NCBI GenBank assembly: GCA_036365145.1
Contig: JAEOAD010000012.1
Coordinates: 42,934,501 to 42,998,500 of the forward strand
Reading direction: 5' to 3'
DNA length: 64,000 bases
Source of the DNA: Orientallactaga sibirica
Lineage: Eukaryota > Chordata > Mammalia > Rodentia > Dipodidae
In this document: in pieces, positions 1 through 11,892 of the stretch
Layout: each line of letters starts with the position of its first letter
Position numbering within the stretch: the stretch's first letter is position 1
Program-made: the position numbers and the translations under genes
The notes under the pieces: generated by a model
The model's input: only the letters and a program-made list of their open reading frames with translations
What the model was told of the DNA's origin: nothing
Database searches by the model: none

Positions 1-49
1 AATTTATATTCTAATAAGGAAGACTTGCATCAAAGTTGCTTTGCAAAGC

Positions 50-104
50 TTACAGAGCGTGTTGAAACTATTCTTTCAAAACTTGTTTATCATAGGACAC
101 TACT
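50..104 (+). repeat. Dispersed direct repeat, copy 1
   Basis: Pairs with 487-541; both copies share the core 'attctttcaaaacttgtt' and end in 'aggacactact'. Identity is about 49 of 55 and falls away on both sides. Confidence 0.7.
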
Positions 105-486
105 CATTCTTTCCAAAGACCTAGGCCATGACCCGTTCATTTGACTGAGGTCAACTTAAATGACTATCACTGCATTCAGACTAATTATTTCTCTCTAAAC
201 ACTAGCATTTTCTTGTTGAATAAAATTTATCATGCATACTTCTTTTTCTCAGCATGAGCTTTCCCTGGGAGGTTCTTTAGACATCTTCAAATCCTATGAT
301 GCCAATTTAGTAAACTTAGAGCCTAGTTTAGTTTGAGTAAGGACAGTAGGTGCTTGTCCATTCTCAGTGTTTGAAGCTACATAACAAGATTTTATTCAGT
401 ATGTATATTGTATGCAAATTGTATCTCGATGTTTGAAGAAAATGTCTGAAATGCATGAAATGTCTTTTTTTTTTGTTTGACAAAAT

Positions 487-541
487 TTACAGAATGTTTT
501 GAAATTATTCTTTCAAAACTTGTTAATCACAGGACACTACT
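487..541 (+). repeat. Dispersed direct repeat, copy 2
   Basis: Second copy of the segment at 50-104, separated by about 380 bases. It is either a local duplication or two fragments of an old dispersed repeat I do not recognise. Confidence 0.7.
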
Positions 542-1205
542 AATTTCATGCATTGTTTTCTTCACATTAAAAATATAATATTTGAGAAGTAATCCCTCTC
601 CCTAAACTTCCATGTTTTATATAAATTTGGATAAGTATATTACCCTATATTCCATACAGTTGGATGAGAACCACATGATCAAATTATGTGAGCTTTTTTT
701 TCAAAGAAGTATTCACATGTGAATCTCTTATTCCTTATCTCAATCACAGCAAATAATGATTTGCCACCTGCCAATGTAAACAGGTACCCTCCTAAAAAAA
801 TTGAAGGGCTCTCCTATATGTGATTAGCCCTAGTAAATGTATGTACCTTTAGTGAAATTCATACATAATTCATTTTAATAACATAGTAATGTTTTAACTT
901 CTTAAATTTTAGTAATTCCGCTTAAACTTCTATACACCTTTTCACAGTTAGTAGGAACAAAAGAAAGTATCATTGGTTGTAGTCTAAAACAGATGATTAT
1001 TACAACTATGTTTTCCCTGCAGTTTGAACATCCATGAACAACAGACTACTGATACCAGCTATGAATTATGATAGCTTTTTAGAAATAATAGGGCTATTCA
1101 ACATTGTGAGTCTTAGTTCTGCTTGTAGTTTGTACTGGAAAGGAATGTATGCACATTATAATTTTCCATTAAAGAACAGGATTTTCTTCCTCTTTTTATT
1201 TTCTT

Positions 1206-1258
1206 ATTTTTTATTTACTTAGTTTTTTTTTTTTTTTTTTTTTTTTTTTGAGAAAGAG

Positions 1259-1295
<37 letters not shown>

Positions 1296-1476
1296 AGAGA
1301 ATGGGCTCACCAGCAGCCTCTCAGCTCCAGATGCGTTTGCAACCTTGTGGGTAAGTGTGGCATTGCACCCTTGCATCACTGTATCTGGCTAAACTGGGAC
1401 CTGGAGAATCGAATGGGAGTTCTTAGGCTTCGCAGGCAGGCAATCGCCTTAACCACTGAGCCATCTCTCCAGCTTG
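1206..1476 (-). mobile_element. B2-like SINE, long subgroup, intact
   Basis: On the minus strand it reads head (ggctggagagatgg-type A box), B-box region, a (CT/GA)n tract and an A tail, seen here as a T run near 1222-1250. It carries the extra middle segment ('cattgcacccttgcatcact') that marks the long subgroup. A perfect 17-base target duplication 'cctctttttattttctt' flanks it at 1189-1205 and 1477-1493. The 102-residue open frame from 1248 is only SINE sequence. Confidence 0.9.
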
Positions 1477-1870
1477 CCTCTTTTTATTTTCTTTTAAATG
1501 TCTTCGATCCACAGAGACTCTACCTACTGTCAAAAATAATCCATAGGATGTTATAGTAGGTGAACTTCAACCAAATAGGCCTAGACAGTAAAGGCGTAAG
1601 TTCCTGTCACTGTGTCTGTTCCTTTATGTGTATGAATAAAGAAAGGGTTTTAGCAGGCATCATTAATTTCGTCTTCCAAACTGCATCTATAACTCTTCAA
1701 TTTCATGAAGTTCAGTGTATTTTGAAGTCATTGGACAGGATCAACCTCTTCTGACCACATGTGGACAAATTAATTGTACATTCAGCAGTTTCATTTTACT
1801 GACATTCCAAGATGGTTAAAGGGGCCACAGCCATTTCTTACTATACATTTCCTTTATTCTTTCTTCCTTT

Positions 1871-2107
1871 AAAAAAATTTATTTATTTATTTATTTGAGA
1901 GAATAGAGAGTGAGAGAGAGTGAGAGAGAGAAAAAGATGCAGATAGAGAGAAAGAGAACAGGCACGTCAGGGCCTCCACCACTGCAAACAAACTCCAGAT
2001 GCATGCGCCACCTTGTGCAATTGGTGTATGTGGGTCCTGGGGATTTGAACCAGAGTACTTTGGCTTTGCAGGCAAGTGCCTTAACCACTAAGCAATATTT
2101 CCATCCC
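1871..2107 (-). mobile_element. B2-like SINE, intact
   Basis: Flanked by a perfect 13-base target duplication 'tctttcttccttt' (1858-1870 and 2108-2120). The (ATTT)n tail, GA-rich tract, 'ccagatgcatgcgccacc' core and tRNA-like head at 2040-2100 are all present. Overlapping open frames on both strands here are repeat artefacts. Confidence 0.92.
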
Positions 2108-2120
2108 TCTTTCTTCCTTT

Positions 2121-3106
2121 TATGGACTTTTTACTTTTGCATACCAAAGGGTAGAGTCTCTTTCCCATTAAATCTAAACTTGCTTTCTGATTTGCTTTGG
2201 CCAACAGAGTACAATAGATATGATATGGAATTTCCATGAATCGTCTTAAGCGACCATGAGTATTTCTGTTCACTCACTTGGAAAATTACCCAAGTGCCAT
2301 CTAGCTTGCTGCAGAATGAGAGGTTACATGGAGTAGAGATATGTCTTCTTAGCCTAGACTTTGCTAGACAAATGAGTTTTCTGTTGATCTGTGAAATGAC
2401 TGCATATACACAAATGAGTCAAACCAAGATCAGAGGAACATGGAACATATAAATTACTGTCATAAATCACTCTTTGGGAGGGTTAATTCTGAAAGAGAGA
2501 TGACTGTTCCTAAATGACTGATATGTGATCTAGGAAAAGTTATATCTGATGTTTTTGGCACTATGACTGAAATTTTATTTTCTTCAACAATGACGTTACA
2601 TCAAGAAAATCTTTACAGATTTGAAATTCAACTATGATAAAACAGTTTTGAAGTGGTAATTCATGTAGTTATTTGATACTAGTATTACAATGAAAATTGA
2701 ATGTATTTTTCTCAGTCCCTTGTCATAAAATAGTAAAAGGAATAAAACTACTATGAAAAGTTGCTTTTACTGTTCTCTGCACAATAAACTGATGAAATAC
2801 AAGGATGCTCTTAGCAAGAAGTTCCTACCCATGATATACAACATAAATTTGGAACTCTGGACTAGAACTGGGTTTTACTAAAATGTAAATTGTCACATCC
2901 TACAATGCATGAGCCTACTTCCCATGGGCAGGTGTTCATTCCATCAAGTTAGGTGACCAGAAAGACAATGTAACATATTCTATCCTATTGCTCCTTCCTC
3001 CTATAGCTTAATAAACATAAAACAAAGGATTGAAGATAGGAATTGCCATTAACTCTGAACTAGCATATCACCCTCAAATGACCATGATTTTTATTTATTT
3101 TTGGCT

Positions 3107-3108
<2 letters not shown>
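2121..3108. other. Unassigned A+T-rich sequence
   Basis: No repeat, RNA or coding feature recognised on either strand; open frames are very short and show no protein-like pattern. Confidence 0.5.

Positions 3109-3150
<42 letters not shown>
3109..3150 (+). repeat. (TG)n microsatellite
   Basis: About 20 uninterrupted TG units, likely grown from the tail of the B4-like element. It produces Cys-Val or His-Thr repeats in open frames on both strands, which are not proteins. Confidence 0.95.
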
Positions 3151-3151
<1 letters not shown>

Positions 3152-3705
3152 TATGTGGTATGAGCATTGTGTGTATGTGGGCAGTGTATACATTTCTATG
3201 TGCCCTTTGCAGTGCCCGATAGGCTCCCCTTGTGGTGAGTTTGGTGACTCTCCACTGTGTAGGTCAGATCCTAATGTCATGTGTGTATGGCTCCATTGCT
3301 CTTCTGTGCATTCTTACTGAAGCAGAGTCTTACTGCTTTTTCAAAAACAGTTTTGTTTAAGAGAGAGAGAGAGAGAGAGAGAGCCAGATATATAGCAAGA
3401 ATGGGTGTTCCAGGGTCTCCAGCTGCAGCAAAGGAACTCATACAGTTTATGTGGCACCTGGAGAATCGAACCTGGGTCTTTTGGCTTTGCAGGCAAGCAC
3501 CTTAACCACTACGCCATCTCTCTAGCCCAAGAGCTACTTCTGTAAAACCCAGAAGAATTCCTTGTCTCTTGGCTCCCTTTTGTGGGACAGGACTATGATT
3601 ATGTGTGGCACACCCAACTGTTTACATGAGATATGAAAATTCAAATTCTTGCTCTCATGTTTGCACAGAAAGTATGCTTAAGTGATAAGCCATCTGTTCA
3701 GCCTT
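3110..3705 (-). mobile_element. B4-like composite SINE, old, interrupted
   Basis: A (TG)n tract leads into B1-related sequence ('gactctccactgtgtaggtc', 'gaagcagagtcttactgc') and, after an inserted SINE, a tRNA-like head on the minus strand ('cttaagtgataagccatctg' at about 3675-3695). The order (TG)n, B1-like part, tRNA-like head matches other minus-strand copies at 25.5 and 44.7 kb. It is divergent, so the ends are approximate. Confidence 0.45.
3355..3530 (-). mobile_element. B2-like SINE, short copy
   Basis: An (AG)n tract at 3361-3383 is followed by 'ggcacctggagaatcgaacc' and 'ttggctttgcaggcaagcac', ending in the head 'taaccactacgccatctctc'. The core is shortened. It lies inside the B4-like element and is therefore younger. 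Confidence 0.85.
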
Positions 3706-3898
3706 TCCATGACCATGTTTAAATGGAAGATGTTGTAATTGATATATTGTCAGTCTACTGTGATAATGATTTGATACTTTTTTGTGAAAGAATAAAAAAA
3801 ATGGAGCATTTGGGAGCAAGTGCAGTGTTAATGAAGCTATAGCCAGCACAGTTCTCAGACAGTGTTTTTGTGGAACAAGTTACTATCCATGTCTTATA

Positions 3899-3961
3899 AT
3901 GAACTCAGAACTTCATGCATACTAGGCAAGTACTCTGCCATGAACTATGTCTCCAACCCCA
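3899..3961 (-). mobile_element. ID-like (tRNA-derived) SINE fragment
   Basis: The reverse complement reads as a tRNA-derived head, with a box-A region 'tagttcatggcagagtactt' followed by 'gcctagtatgcatgaa'. No A tail is visible, so this is a fragment, possibly the head of another composite SINE. Confidence 0.5.
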
Positions 3962-4700
3962 GGATTTCTTAACACAATTCATTTCTATATGACATTGGAT
4001 ATTTGAAAAGGCAATGAGGTTTCATGTAGATAGTCTAATGTGTTAGAATCTGAAATTTAATTTTCAAAAAGTCATCATTACCTGAAAGTTATTCCTTAAG
4101 AGCTTACACATGATGACTCATTTGTAGTATCTTCAGGAGAAGAAGAGCTTCTTGAAATATCTTTTACCATCAGTTATTTTACTGTATTGTATTTTTCTTA
4201 GTAGATAAACATCATAAAAGCTTAATTGAAGGGACTGACAGCAAACAACTTTCTAAAAATAGTTTTTATCCCTGAAAAGAGACCCTGATGTGAAAATAAG
4301 ATTATGAGACCCCTGATCATAATGTGCTTAATTTAGGCTATATCATTATGAAGCAAAGTCATTCAACCATATTTTGTTATGATGATGCCTCAAGGACTAA
4401 TGAGAATTTTAATAGATTGTTACAGTTTCCTACACAGCTACCTTACCAGTAACCTTATTTTCAAAACCTAATTCCCTTTTCATGATAATCTATAAAAATG
4501 CCAATTATTGCCTTGATTTCAATATGTTAAGACTGTATATATCCAATAGCTTTTGTAGGGCTCTAATTAAGATTCTGAGTTATTTTACATTTTTGTACTG
4601 CTTTCTATAAATAATTTACTCTCTACACTAATCTATATCAGTATTCTTGTAGCTCTAATTCTATAAATGAGAAACTATTACTTTTTAAAATGGTCCTTCT
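3962..4700. other. Unassigned A+T-rich sequence
   Basis: Nothing recognised; no open frame of note. Confidence 0.5.
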
Positions 4701-4701
4701 T

Positions 4702-4866
4702 GCCAGCCATGATGGTGCAGGCCTTTAATCCCAGCAATCAGGAGGCAGAGATAGGAGGATCACCATGAGTTCAAGGCTACCCTGAGACTACATCATGAAT
4801 TTCAGGTCAGCCTGAGCTAGACTGAGACCCTACCTTGAAAAACAAAAAAAAAAAAAAAAAAAAAAA
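4702..4866 (+). mobile_element. B1-like SINE
   Basis: Starts 'gccagccatgatggtgcagg', has the 7SL-type 'cctttaatcccagca' and 'gaggcagagataggaggatc', and ends at an A run (4842-4866). The middle 'cctgagactacatcatgaat' is the form shared by all B1-like copies in this window. Confidence 0.93.
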
Positions 4867-5019
4867 GCCTTTCTCAGATTCTCAGATTAATTTGGGACCT
4901 AATTTCTACCTATAAATATATGCAAGCATCGGAAATGATGATGAGTTATTCTGTGACTATGAAGTTAAAGCAAGAAACTATAACTTCAGTGTTTTCAAAT
5001 GGAATATATGTACACAATA

Positions 5020-5145
5020 TGTGTGCACATACCTGGGGATGTGTTAGAATAAAAATTCTGATTCAATAGGTCAGGAGTAGGCATGGTATATCATTCTAAC
5101 TTGCTTTGAAGAGCTCCACAAACTACATTTGGCCTAAGAAAGACT
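5020..5145 (+). mobile_element. MER5A-like DNA transposon fragment (hAT-Charlie)
   Basis: The string 'tgttagaataaaaattctga' followed by 'ttcaataggtcaggagtagg' resembles the MER5A core (an ancient non-autonomous hAT element of placental mammals). Ends and terminal inverted repeats are not resolved. Confidence 0.5.
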
Positions 5146-5355
5146 TAACAATGGAATTTCCTATAATAAGTAAATAAATATACAAAAAGAAAGTTATAGA
5201 TACTAAGAAAATTAAGGTCATATTTATCCACAGTGAATTATTTCAACTTTGTGGTAACAGAATGAAATTTGATGCACTAATGTTGTAAAGGGAAATTTCA
5301 ATTACACAATAACTCTTTCTTTTAAGAAGAATGACTAGATCTGTAATATACCTGC

Positions 5356-5356
<1 letters not shown>

Positions 5357-5394
<38 letters not shown>

Positions 5395-5515
5395 CACAAA
5401 CACTTGTACACACACATGGGCATGTGTGTGTGTTCCTGCACACTTGTACACATGCATGGGTATGTGTGTGTCCATGCACATTTGTACATATGCATGGACG
5501 TGTGTGGGTGTGTGT
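5357..5515 (+). repeat. (TG)n microsatellite plus 40-bp minisatellite
   Basis: (TG)n runs from about 5359 to 5393. It is followed by about three tandem copies of a 38-40 base unit, shown by 'cttgtaca' at 5403 and 5443 and 'tttgtaca' at 5481, each copy ending in a short TG run. Open frames of 72-113 residues on both strands are produced by this repeat and are not genes. Confidence 0.85.
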
Positions 5516-6289
5516 ATGGTTGTTTGTGGACAAATTCATTTTGCTTTGAATGGAGAGGGAGAAAATTGTTCAATGAGAAGCATTTGGACAAATTACCAAA
5601 GGGAAGTAAGATATCATAGCACCAGGGGTGAGGTACATTGTAATACTCTTGTCCTATGTACCTTAGCAATTTGGAGCCTGGAATGTTTTTACTTGACATA
5701 ATTTTGGTTCTGAGACATATTTTATATTAATTTTGTATCTGTTATGTCATGAAACATGCAGATTTGTTTATGCTTCACTTTATTGGCTAAATTAAAAGCA
5801 AACTAACATAAATAAACAAACCAGTACAAAATCTAAGTTAGTGAATAGCCTTGTAAACAGATTTACATTTGAGTTGATTTTAGTGTTTGATTTAGTTTTT
5901 AGTTGAATCATTGAATGAAAATGCTCCTTGGTTGTCAAAATGGACTTGGAAGCATTCAAGTACGCAACACTGAACAACAAAAGCTCTGGCCTAAGACTAG
6001 TGAGCTTGGAGAGTTGATGCAGTGCCTGTAGTGAACAGGAAAACCACAGTGGTGATAGGGCCTGGAGATGTGGGTGGATGCCCCTCAGGAAACATTCTCA
6101 GGAGCATTTGCCTAAGCCTAGTAAGCTGGTAAGTGAAGGGAACCCAATAGCAATTTAGATCACTTACCTTAGGCTGTTTGTTTGCAAAATCAATGAAAGC
6201 CCTATATTAAATTCAGTGTAGCTGAAGCCAAACTCATTTAAGTAATGGTTCTTTCAAATTCCATTCAATATAATAATTGAAGAATCAAA
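5516..6289. other. Unassigned sequence
   Basis: A+T-rich, with a slightly richer stretch at 5985-6150. No repeat or exon recognised. Confidence 0.45.
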
Positions 6290-6428
6290 ACTAGGTGTGA
6301 CCATGCAAGGCTGTAACCTCAGTGATGATGGGGGCAAAAATCGGCTGGTTACAGGGACTCAGTTAGCTGGTCTATCACAAAACCCAGCAAACTTCAGGTT
6401 CAGTGAGAAATCCTGCTCAAAGAAATAA
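6290..6428 (+). mobile_element. B4-like SINE, B1-related tail fragment
   Basis: 'aactaggtgtgaccatgcaa' followed by 'gctgtaacctcagtgatgat' and 'gttcagtgagaaatcctgct' matches the B1-related half of the composite SINE seen at 11.6 kb. No head is visible. Confidence 0.45.
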
Positions 6429-6498
6429 AGTAGAAGTATAATGGAAGGGGACAGGACATCCAATGTCTTCATCTTGCCATTTTAAAAGCATGCACAGA

Positions 6499-6693
6499 GG
6501 GGCTGGAGAGATGCCTCCATAGTAAAGGCATTTGCCTGCAAAGCCTATTAATTCAGGTTCAATTCCCCATGGCCCATGTCAAACCAGATGCACAAAGTGG
6601 CACTTGCATCTTGAGTTTGTCTGCAGTGGCTGGAGGCCCTGGTATACCTGTCCTTACTCTGTCTCCTTCAAAATAAATATATTTTTAAAAAGT
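6499..6693 (+). mobile_element. B2-like SINE
   Basis: Full order on the plus strand: 'ggggctggagagatgcctcc', 'ggttcaattccccatggccc' (B box), 'ccagatgcacaaagtggcac', 'cagtggctggaggccctggt' and a short 'aaataaatatatttttaaaa' tail. Confidence 0.93.
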
Positions 6694-8395
6694 GTGGAAA
6701 GGACACATGCATCCACATACATATGTGTAAGCACATGCACACATCAAAACATACCACATATATTATAGTACACACCTACCCTACATATGCTAAACATGCA
6801 TGTGTACACACACACATGGCAGATTACAGAAATCACTTTAGCAAGATTGCTATGATGTAGGAAGTCAAAATAATTACTTTGGTGCATGTCTATTAGTTGT
6901 GTCAGATACTGAAAAAGAAATCATGATTTATGTAGTTGACAAATGGATAAATAACGTAATTGAATTGCTATAGTTGATAAAATGATGTAGCTTCTAAACT
7001 GTAAGCATTAAGAACTCACACTATGGTTTAAATGATTTTTTGAATAGTTCATACAATTGCATATGCTGCTCATAAAACATCTACTTAAAAGATGTTTGTG
7101 AAATTGGAAAAGATTATTGAGTATATCTACATTTTTGTTTCTGTCATTTGGTTGCCTCTTGAATCAGTTGACTATGACTTGTTCTACTGAAACTCTTTAG
7201 TTTGATAAAATCCCAATTTTTGGCTTTTAAAATCAATTCATTATCTGTATGTCCTTAGATTTATAGCTTGAAAAGTAGCCACTCATTTCCTCTTTTTTCA
7301 CTGACAAAGGTACAAAGATATAATGTATTTTGATACTAACCCCTCCCATTATACTTTCTTAAACCTCCCTATTCCTTCCCAACCAATACCCTTCTACCTA
7401 GATATCTACATCCTACACACACACACACATTCAGTGTGATAACTGAATTTCACTAGGATTTCTTGCATGGACACAGGTCGGGGATTATTTATCAGAGAAT
7501 GAGTGTCCTACCAATGGCTAAACCATTGCCAACCATCCTCTGCTTACCTAGTCATCATTAATTGCGTGTAACTCCCCAAAGAGGGATATAGCCTCATGCC
7601 TGCTTCTATTTTTTTTTTTTTTTCATTTCAGCCATATTGGAATTCTGCTGCACCAAATGCTGGTGTGAGAATTTGACACCATAAAATAGACAAATTTTCT
7701 GCTAAATAGCAAATATTAAATACATGTGTGTTCTTGGTGAGATACAATTGCGTTGATTTTGCTTTCAGTAGGATCAAATCATCAATTAATATCCAGCAAG
7801 CTTGTATTTTATTGTGAAGTCATTGAAATGGCTCACTATTATTATGGTTTATTCAAGCTAACCAGGAGTGGGAAAGGTGAAACCAATGATAGCATTTTAA
7901 GCATTTGAGTCTGACAGTGTTGTGAGCTCTGAGGAGACAGAATAAATCTTGAAGATGATAAAGAAAACTACTTGCTTACTGGTAGCGAAGGGTATAACCT
8001 TACATTTAAAATGAGTCTCAGTGAAGAAAACAAATGAGAAGCAGTAAATATACTACTTAAAGCAGACTCCCAGGGTCAACGTAATGATATTTTTCTATTT
8101 CTGCCTACCAATGTAAAATTTATATGGTTGTCCAAAGGTCTTTATAAATTTTCTTAAGGATTCCAGGGTCATCATCTCCTAGGTAGTATTTCTAAATTCT
8201 GTGAAGATGAAAAGACAACTTAAAATATGTTGATATTTTCCATAGATAAGTGACTAGATTTTGGTGGAGTTTGTGATATAACAGATATATCTTATGGTGT
8301 AATAGAAAAAAACCTACATATTTGTGTATTAAATTTATATTTATTTTATAAGATCCAAAACATTTTTGTATTCATTCCATGATTTTAGTATATCT
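6694..8395. other. Unassigned A+T-rich sequence
   Basis: Short CA-rich runs at about 6740-6820 and 7418-7431. Nothing else recognised over 1.7 kb. Confidence 0.5.
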
Positions 8396-8398
8396 TTT

Positions 8399-8624
8399 AA
8401 AAATATTTATTTATTTATTTATTTATTTTTATTTATTTGCAAGCACAGAGAGAAGAGAGACAGACAGAGGGAATGGATACACCAGGGCCTCCAACAACTT
8501 CAAACAAACTCCAGTTTCATGTGCCTCTCTGTGCATCTGGCTTTACATGGGTACTGAGGAATCAAATCCTGGATGTTAGGCTTTGCTGGCAAGTGCCTTA
8601 ACTGCTGAGCCATCTCTTCAGCCC
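8399..8624 (-). mobile_element. B2-like SINE
   Basis: (ATTT)n tail at 8402-8440, then 'caccagggcctccaacaact', 'gtgcatctggctttacatgg' and the tRNA-like head 'gccttaactgctgagccatc' at about 8597-8616. Confidence 0.92.
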
Positions 8625-9476
8625 AACATGTACCCTCTAAAGTAAAAATTAATGGAAGTAGTACTTATTTGCAAAGTATAATTAACAAAGGTAACTTAGA
8701 AAATATTTCATATATTTGGAGCTTGAGAAAAGTGATCAAGATTTTAGATTTGATTTTTTTCATATAATTTATAAACCACTAATATATTTTTTTCAATTTA
8801 GGATGAAAAGAATTTAAAATTCATCTAGCCATACCATATGTAACATATTTCATGAGGAATAGTCTAATAGGGGCACTGGAAAATCAGTAAGAATGTTTTA
8901 AATTTCACTGACTCCCTTAGATTTATATAACAAAAATTTTGGCCATGGATTTGACGTCATGGCAGGGAGACAATACTTCAGTTTTTACTTTATATCTTCT
9001 CCAGGAGCAAAGCACTGCACTGTCACATGATCAGGTTGTTTGGTATAGCTCATTCCAAATGTAGGAAGGCCTGAGTTAGGGTTTCCTGAGCCTCTTGGAA
9101 CCAAAGTCTTGTTGTCAGTAAAACTAACAAATAAATAATACATTCATACATACATTCATACATACAACAAATAAGTAGATAATCAGCATAATTATCTTAC
9201 TGGTATTCAATTTATGATGAGATGTCATTGCCAGATTAATACTTGGGATTGAGAAATTGTTGAACTACACCACTACTATTATTCCCAAGTAATGAGATAA
9301 TGACAGTCATTAAATATTTCCACTTATTAACAATTAAACCTTCCTTAGATGAAATTATATCTTTCAAACTAAAATTGGTATACTATATATGTCATGATGT
9401 ATGATCTCCAAAGAAATAATATAGCAATCGATTTCATTTTTATTTTATTAATCAAATCACTATATGGTAAGTATAA
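8625..9476. other. Unassigned A+T-rich sequence
   Basis: A short imperfect (CATA)n run at about 9140-9165 is the only pattern seen. Confidence 0.5.
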
Positions 9477-9520
9477 CATTGTATAAAAATTAAAAATTCA
9501 TTGTATAAAAATTAAAAATT
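9477..9520 (+). repeat. Perfect 22-bp tandem duplication
   Basis: Two identical, adjacent copies, each starting 'cattgtataaaaattaaaaa' (9477-9498 and 9499-9520). Perfect identity suggests a recent event. Confidence 0.95.
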
Positions 9521-9595
9521 ACTAAATCAACATTGGGAATCAGAGTACTTGCAGTCTAGACACTAAAAAGCTTTTATACTTCAGTGTCACTTTTT

Positions 9596-9834
9596 TGGGG
9601 GGGTAGAGAGACTCAGAGAGAGAGAGAGGAAGATGAAGACAGATAGAGATGGGCGCCAGCAGCCTCTCAGCTGCTGTGAATGAAACCCAGATGTGTGCGC
9701 CCCTTTGTGGTCAAGTGCAGCATTGCGCCCTTGCATCACTTTGCATCTGGCTAAACGTGGGACCTGGAGATTGGAACCAGCGTTCTTGGGCTTAGGAGGC
9801 AGGCACCTTAACTGCTAAGCCATCTCTCCAGCCC
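9596..9834 (-). mobile_element. B2-like SINE, long subgroup, intact
   Basis: Target duplication 'ttcagtgtcacttttt' at 9580-9595 recurs at 9835-9850 with one mismatch. The long-subgroup segment 'gcattgcgcccttgcatcac' is present and the B-box segment 'cctggagattggaacc' occurs once. A G run replaces part of the tail. Confidence 0.93.
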
Positions 9835-9850
9835 TTCAGTGTCCCTTTTT

Positions 9851-11029
9851 ATCTTGGTTTCTGCTTATCCATTTGCTGCTCAGGTACCTATTGGCCATAA
9901 TATATTATGTTCATTGAGTCATCCATGCAATTATGACTTTTTAGCAGTAACAGGTAGAAGGCTGATCAGATCAGATGAATCTAAATCTTGACCCCACCCA
10001 TTGGCATATATGTCACCTTTGGGAAACATCTTATATTTTATATCTCTAAATTGATGACAATAGGTTATATATCTCATGTAATTATAAAAAGTGGATGAGA
10101 AGCAAACATGTATGTAAAGCTGGTCCATAAATAGTTATCCATTTTATTGTAATTAATTTTAAATATACCTGGTTAAGATTAGCATATTTTTCATGCATCA
10201 ATTTTTATTTATGTAAATATAAAAGAATAAACATGGCATTGGTGATTCAACTATGTAAAAATCAAGTTGTTTTTACTTCCTACCCTCCTCATATGAAGCC
10301 TATAATATTCCCATCAGTGTTATCAGAAATTGCAAGATCCTTTAAATTATTCTAATATTTCTTTGTTAGAGATACAATAAATATATTGACATCTCTACTA
10401 TTCAAGATCAATCTAATCACTATTTAACATTATAGCAAAATTAAAAACAAATAATTTTATGTCATAGATTTTTTTAAATAAAATTATATTGGATAATTAA
10501 ACAAACTCCATGGCAATATGATAAAAATTATTTTATTTCCTAGGTTGACACTTTCATATTATGCTTGACCTTGAGGTTTGCAAGAAGTAATGGAGTGAAC
10601 TTGTATAAGAAATAGGATCACAATTTTGATTATTCATGCTTTGTCTTATGGACATGATTTTCATTGTAGAAATAAGAAATTACATGTTGACCATTAGTTC
10701 AGTGAAAAAGTATTTAATATTTTCAATCTTTTTTGTAGACAAAGATATAAATTGATTTAGATTAGAAATAAAATACATTAACACATTTTAGTGTGTATTT
10801 TAGTAATGAGAGAGCAAGGGATGAGTTTGGAGCCTTCAATTTATTGGTGTAGATCATGAGAAAAGTTTCCATTAAACACTGTATTAACCATAGTACAAAA
10901 GGTATTTCTGGAGACCTAGCAATACAGTATTTCTTCAGTTCCTTTATCAGTTAATGGCTATACTTATATCCATTAATATCCTTTTCACTTTTCTTCTTTT
11001 TTTTTTTTGTTTTATTTTCCTTTCATTTT
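9851..11029. other. Unassigned A+T-rich sequence
   Basis: About 1.2 kb of very A+T-rich sequence with no recognised feature. Confidence 0.5.
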
Positions 11030-11175
11030 TCAGTTTTTCAAAGTAGGGTCTCACTCTAGACCAGGCTGACCTGGAAATCACTATGTAATTTCAGGGTGGC
11101 CTCACACTCATGGCAATCCTCTTATCTCTGCCTCCCCAGTGCTGGGATTAAAGGCATGTGCCACCATACCTGGCT
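11030..11175 (-). mobile_element. B1-like SINE
   Basis: 'gtctcactctagaccaggct' then 'cctccccagtgctgggatta' and 'ggcatgtgccaccatacctg' is a full-length B1-like element in reverse. Confidence 0.93.
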
Positions 11176-11587
11176 CAAGTACTTCATGTTCCTAAGAGTG
11201 GACATGCTAGATCATAATATCCTACATACAGGAATTCATCAGATCCGGTAATATATAATGGCCTTAAAACCAAAAATCTAGAAGTAAAGCAGAAACTTAA
11301 GTGCAGTAATAATTCAATTCAAGGGCCACCATGGGTTGTATTAATAATAACGTATATGTCTGTATTTAATCAGATAAAAAGAGAAAGCTTCATTTATTCA
11401 AATGAATTATTTTAATATGAAGAACATGTGAAAATCAACTAGAACAAATGATTTTCACACTTATCTCTTAATAAACAGAGGTCCATGATAGTTATAGTAA
11501 CATTGATAACAATTATAACAAATAAAATGCTGTAATGTACTGATTTATGTTACTTATCACAACCACATGTGTGAGGAATATTGTACT
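11176..11587. other. Unassigned A+T-rich sequence
   Basis: No feature recognised. Confidence 0.5.
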
Positions 11588-11892
11588 TGGGCTAGGGAGA
11601 TGACTCAGCACTCCAGCGCTTGCCAAACAAGCATCACTGCCTGATTCTCTCGGGTTGTTTCCTAAGCATCCATATAAACAGCTGGGTGTGGCCAGCATTC
11701 CTATATCTCAGTCCCATGAGATGGAGAGTAGGGGCTGGGTTGGCATTGACCAAAAATTCACTGGGACTGCTGGTCAGCCAGTCTGACCAAGAAAGGCATC
11801 TCCAGGTTCACTGAAGGACTTTGTTGCAAGGAAAGAAGCCAGAAAAGCAATAGAGGGTCCCTGGAATTTTCCTGTGGCCTCTGTGTGTACTA
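11588..11892 (+). mobile_element. B4-like composite SINE
   Basis: A tRNA-like head ('gggctagggagatgactcag', 'cttgccaaacaagcatcact') is joined to a B1-related part ('agctgggtgtggccagcatt') and a tail with 'aagcaatagagg' and 'cctctgtgtgtac'. This is the most complete member in the window and shows the head-plus-B1 layout of rodent B4/ID-B1 elements. Confidence 0.65.

Larger units (their letters stand above)
1..1187. other. Unassigned A+T-rich sequence with an internal 55-bp duplication
   Basis: No gene or named repeat is recognised. A 55-base segment at 50-104 recurs at 487-541 with about six mismatches in direct orientation. A short T run lies near 465-475. The 62-residue open frame from 1034 has no recognisable feature and runs into the SINE target site, so I do not call it. 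Confidence 0.6.

Noticed and set aside
5243..5701. Overlapping 72-113 residue open frames on both strands
   Set aside because: They are translations of (TG)n and its minisatellite flank (Cys-Val and His-Thr runs).
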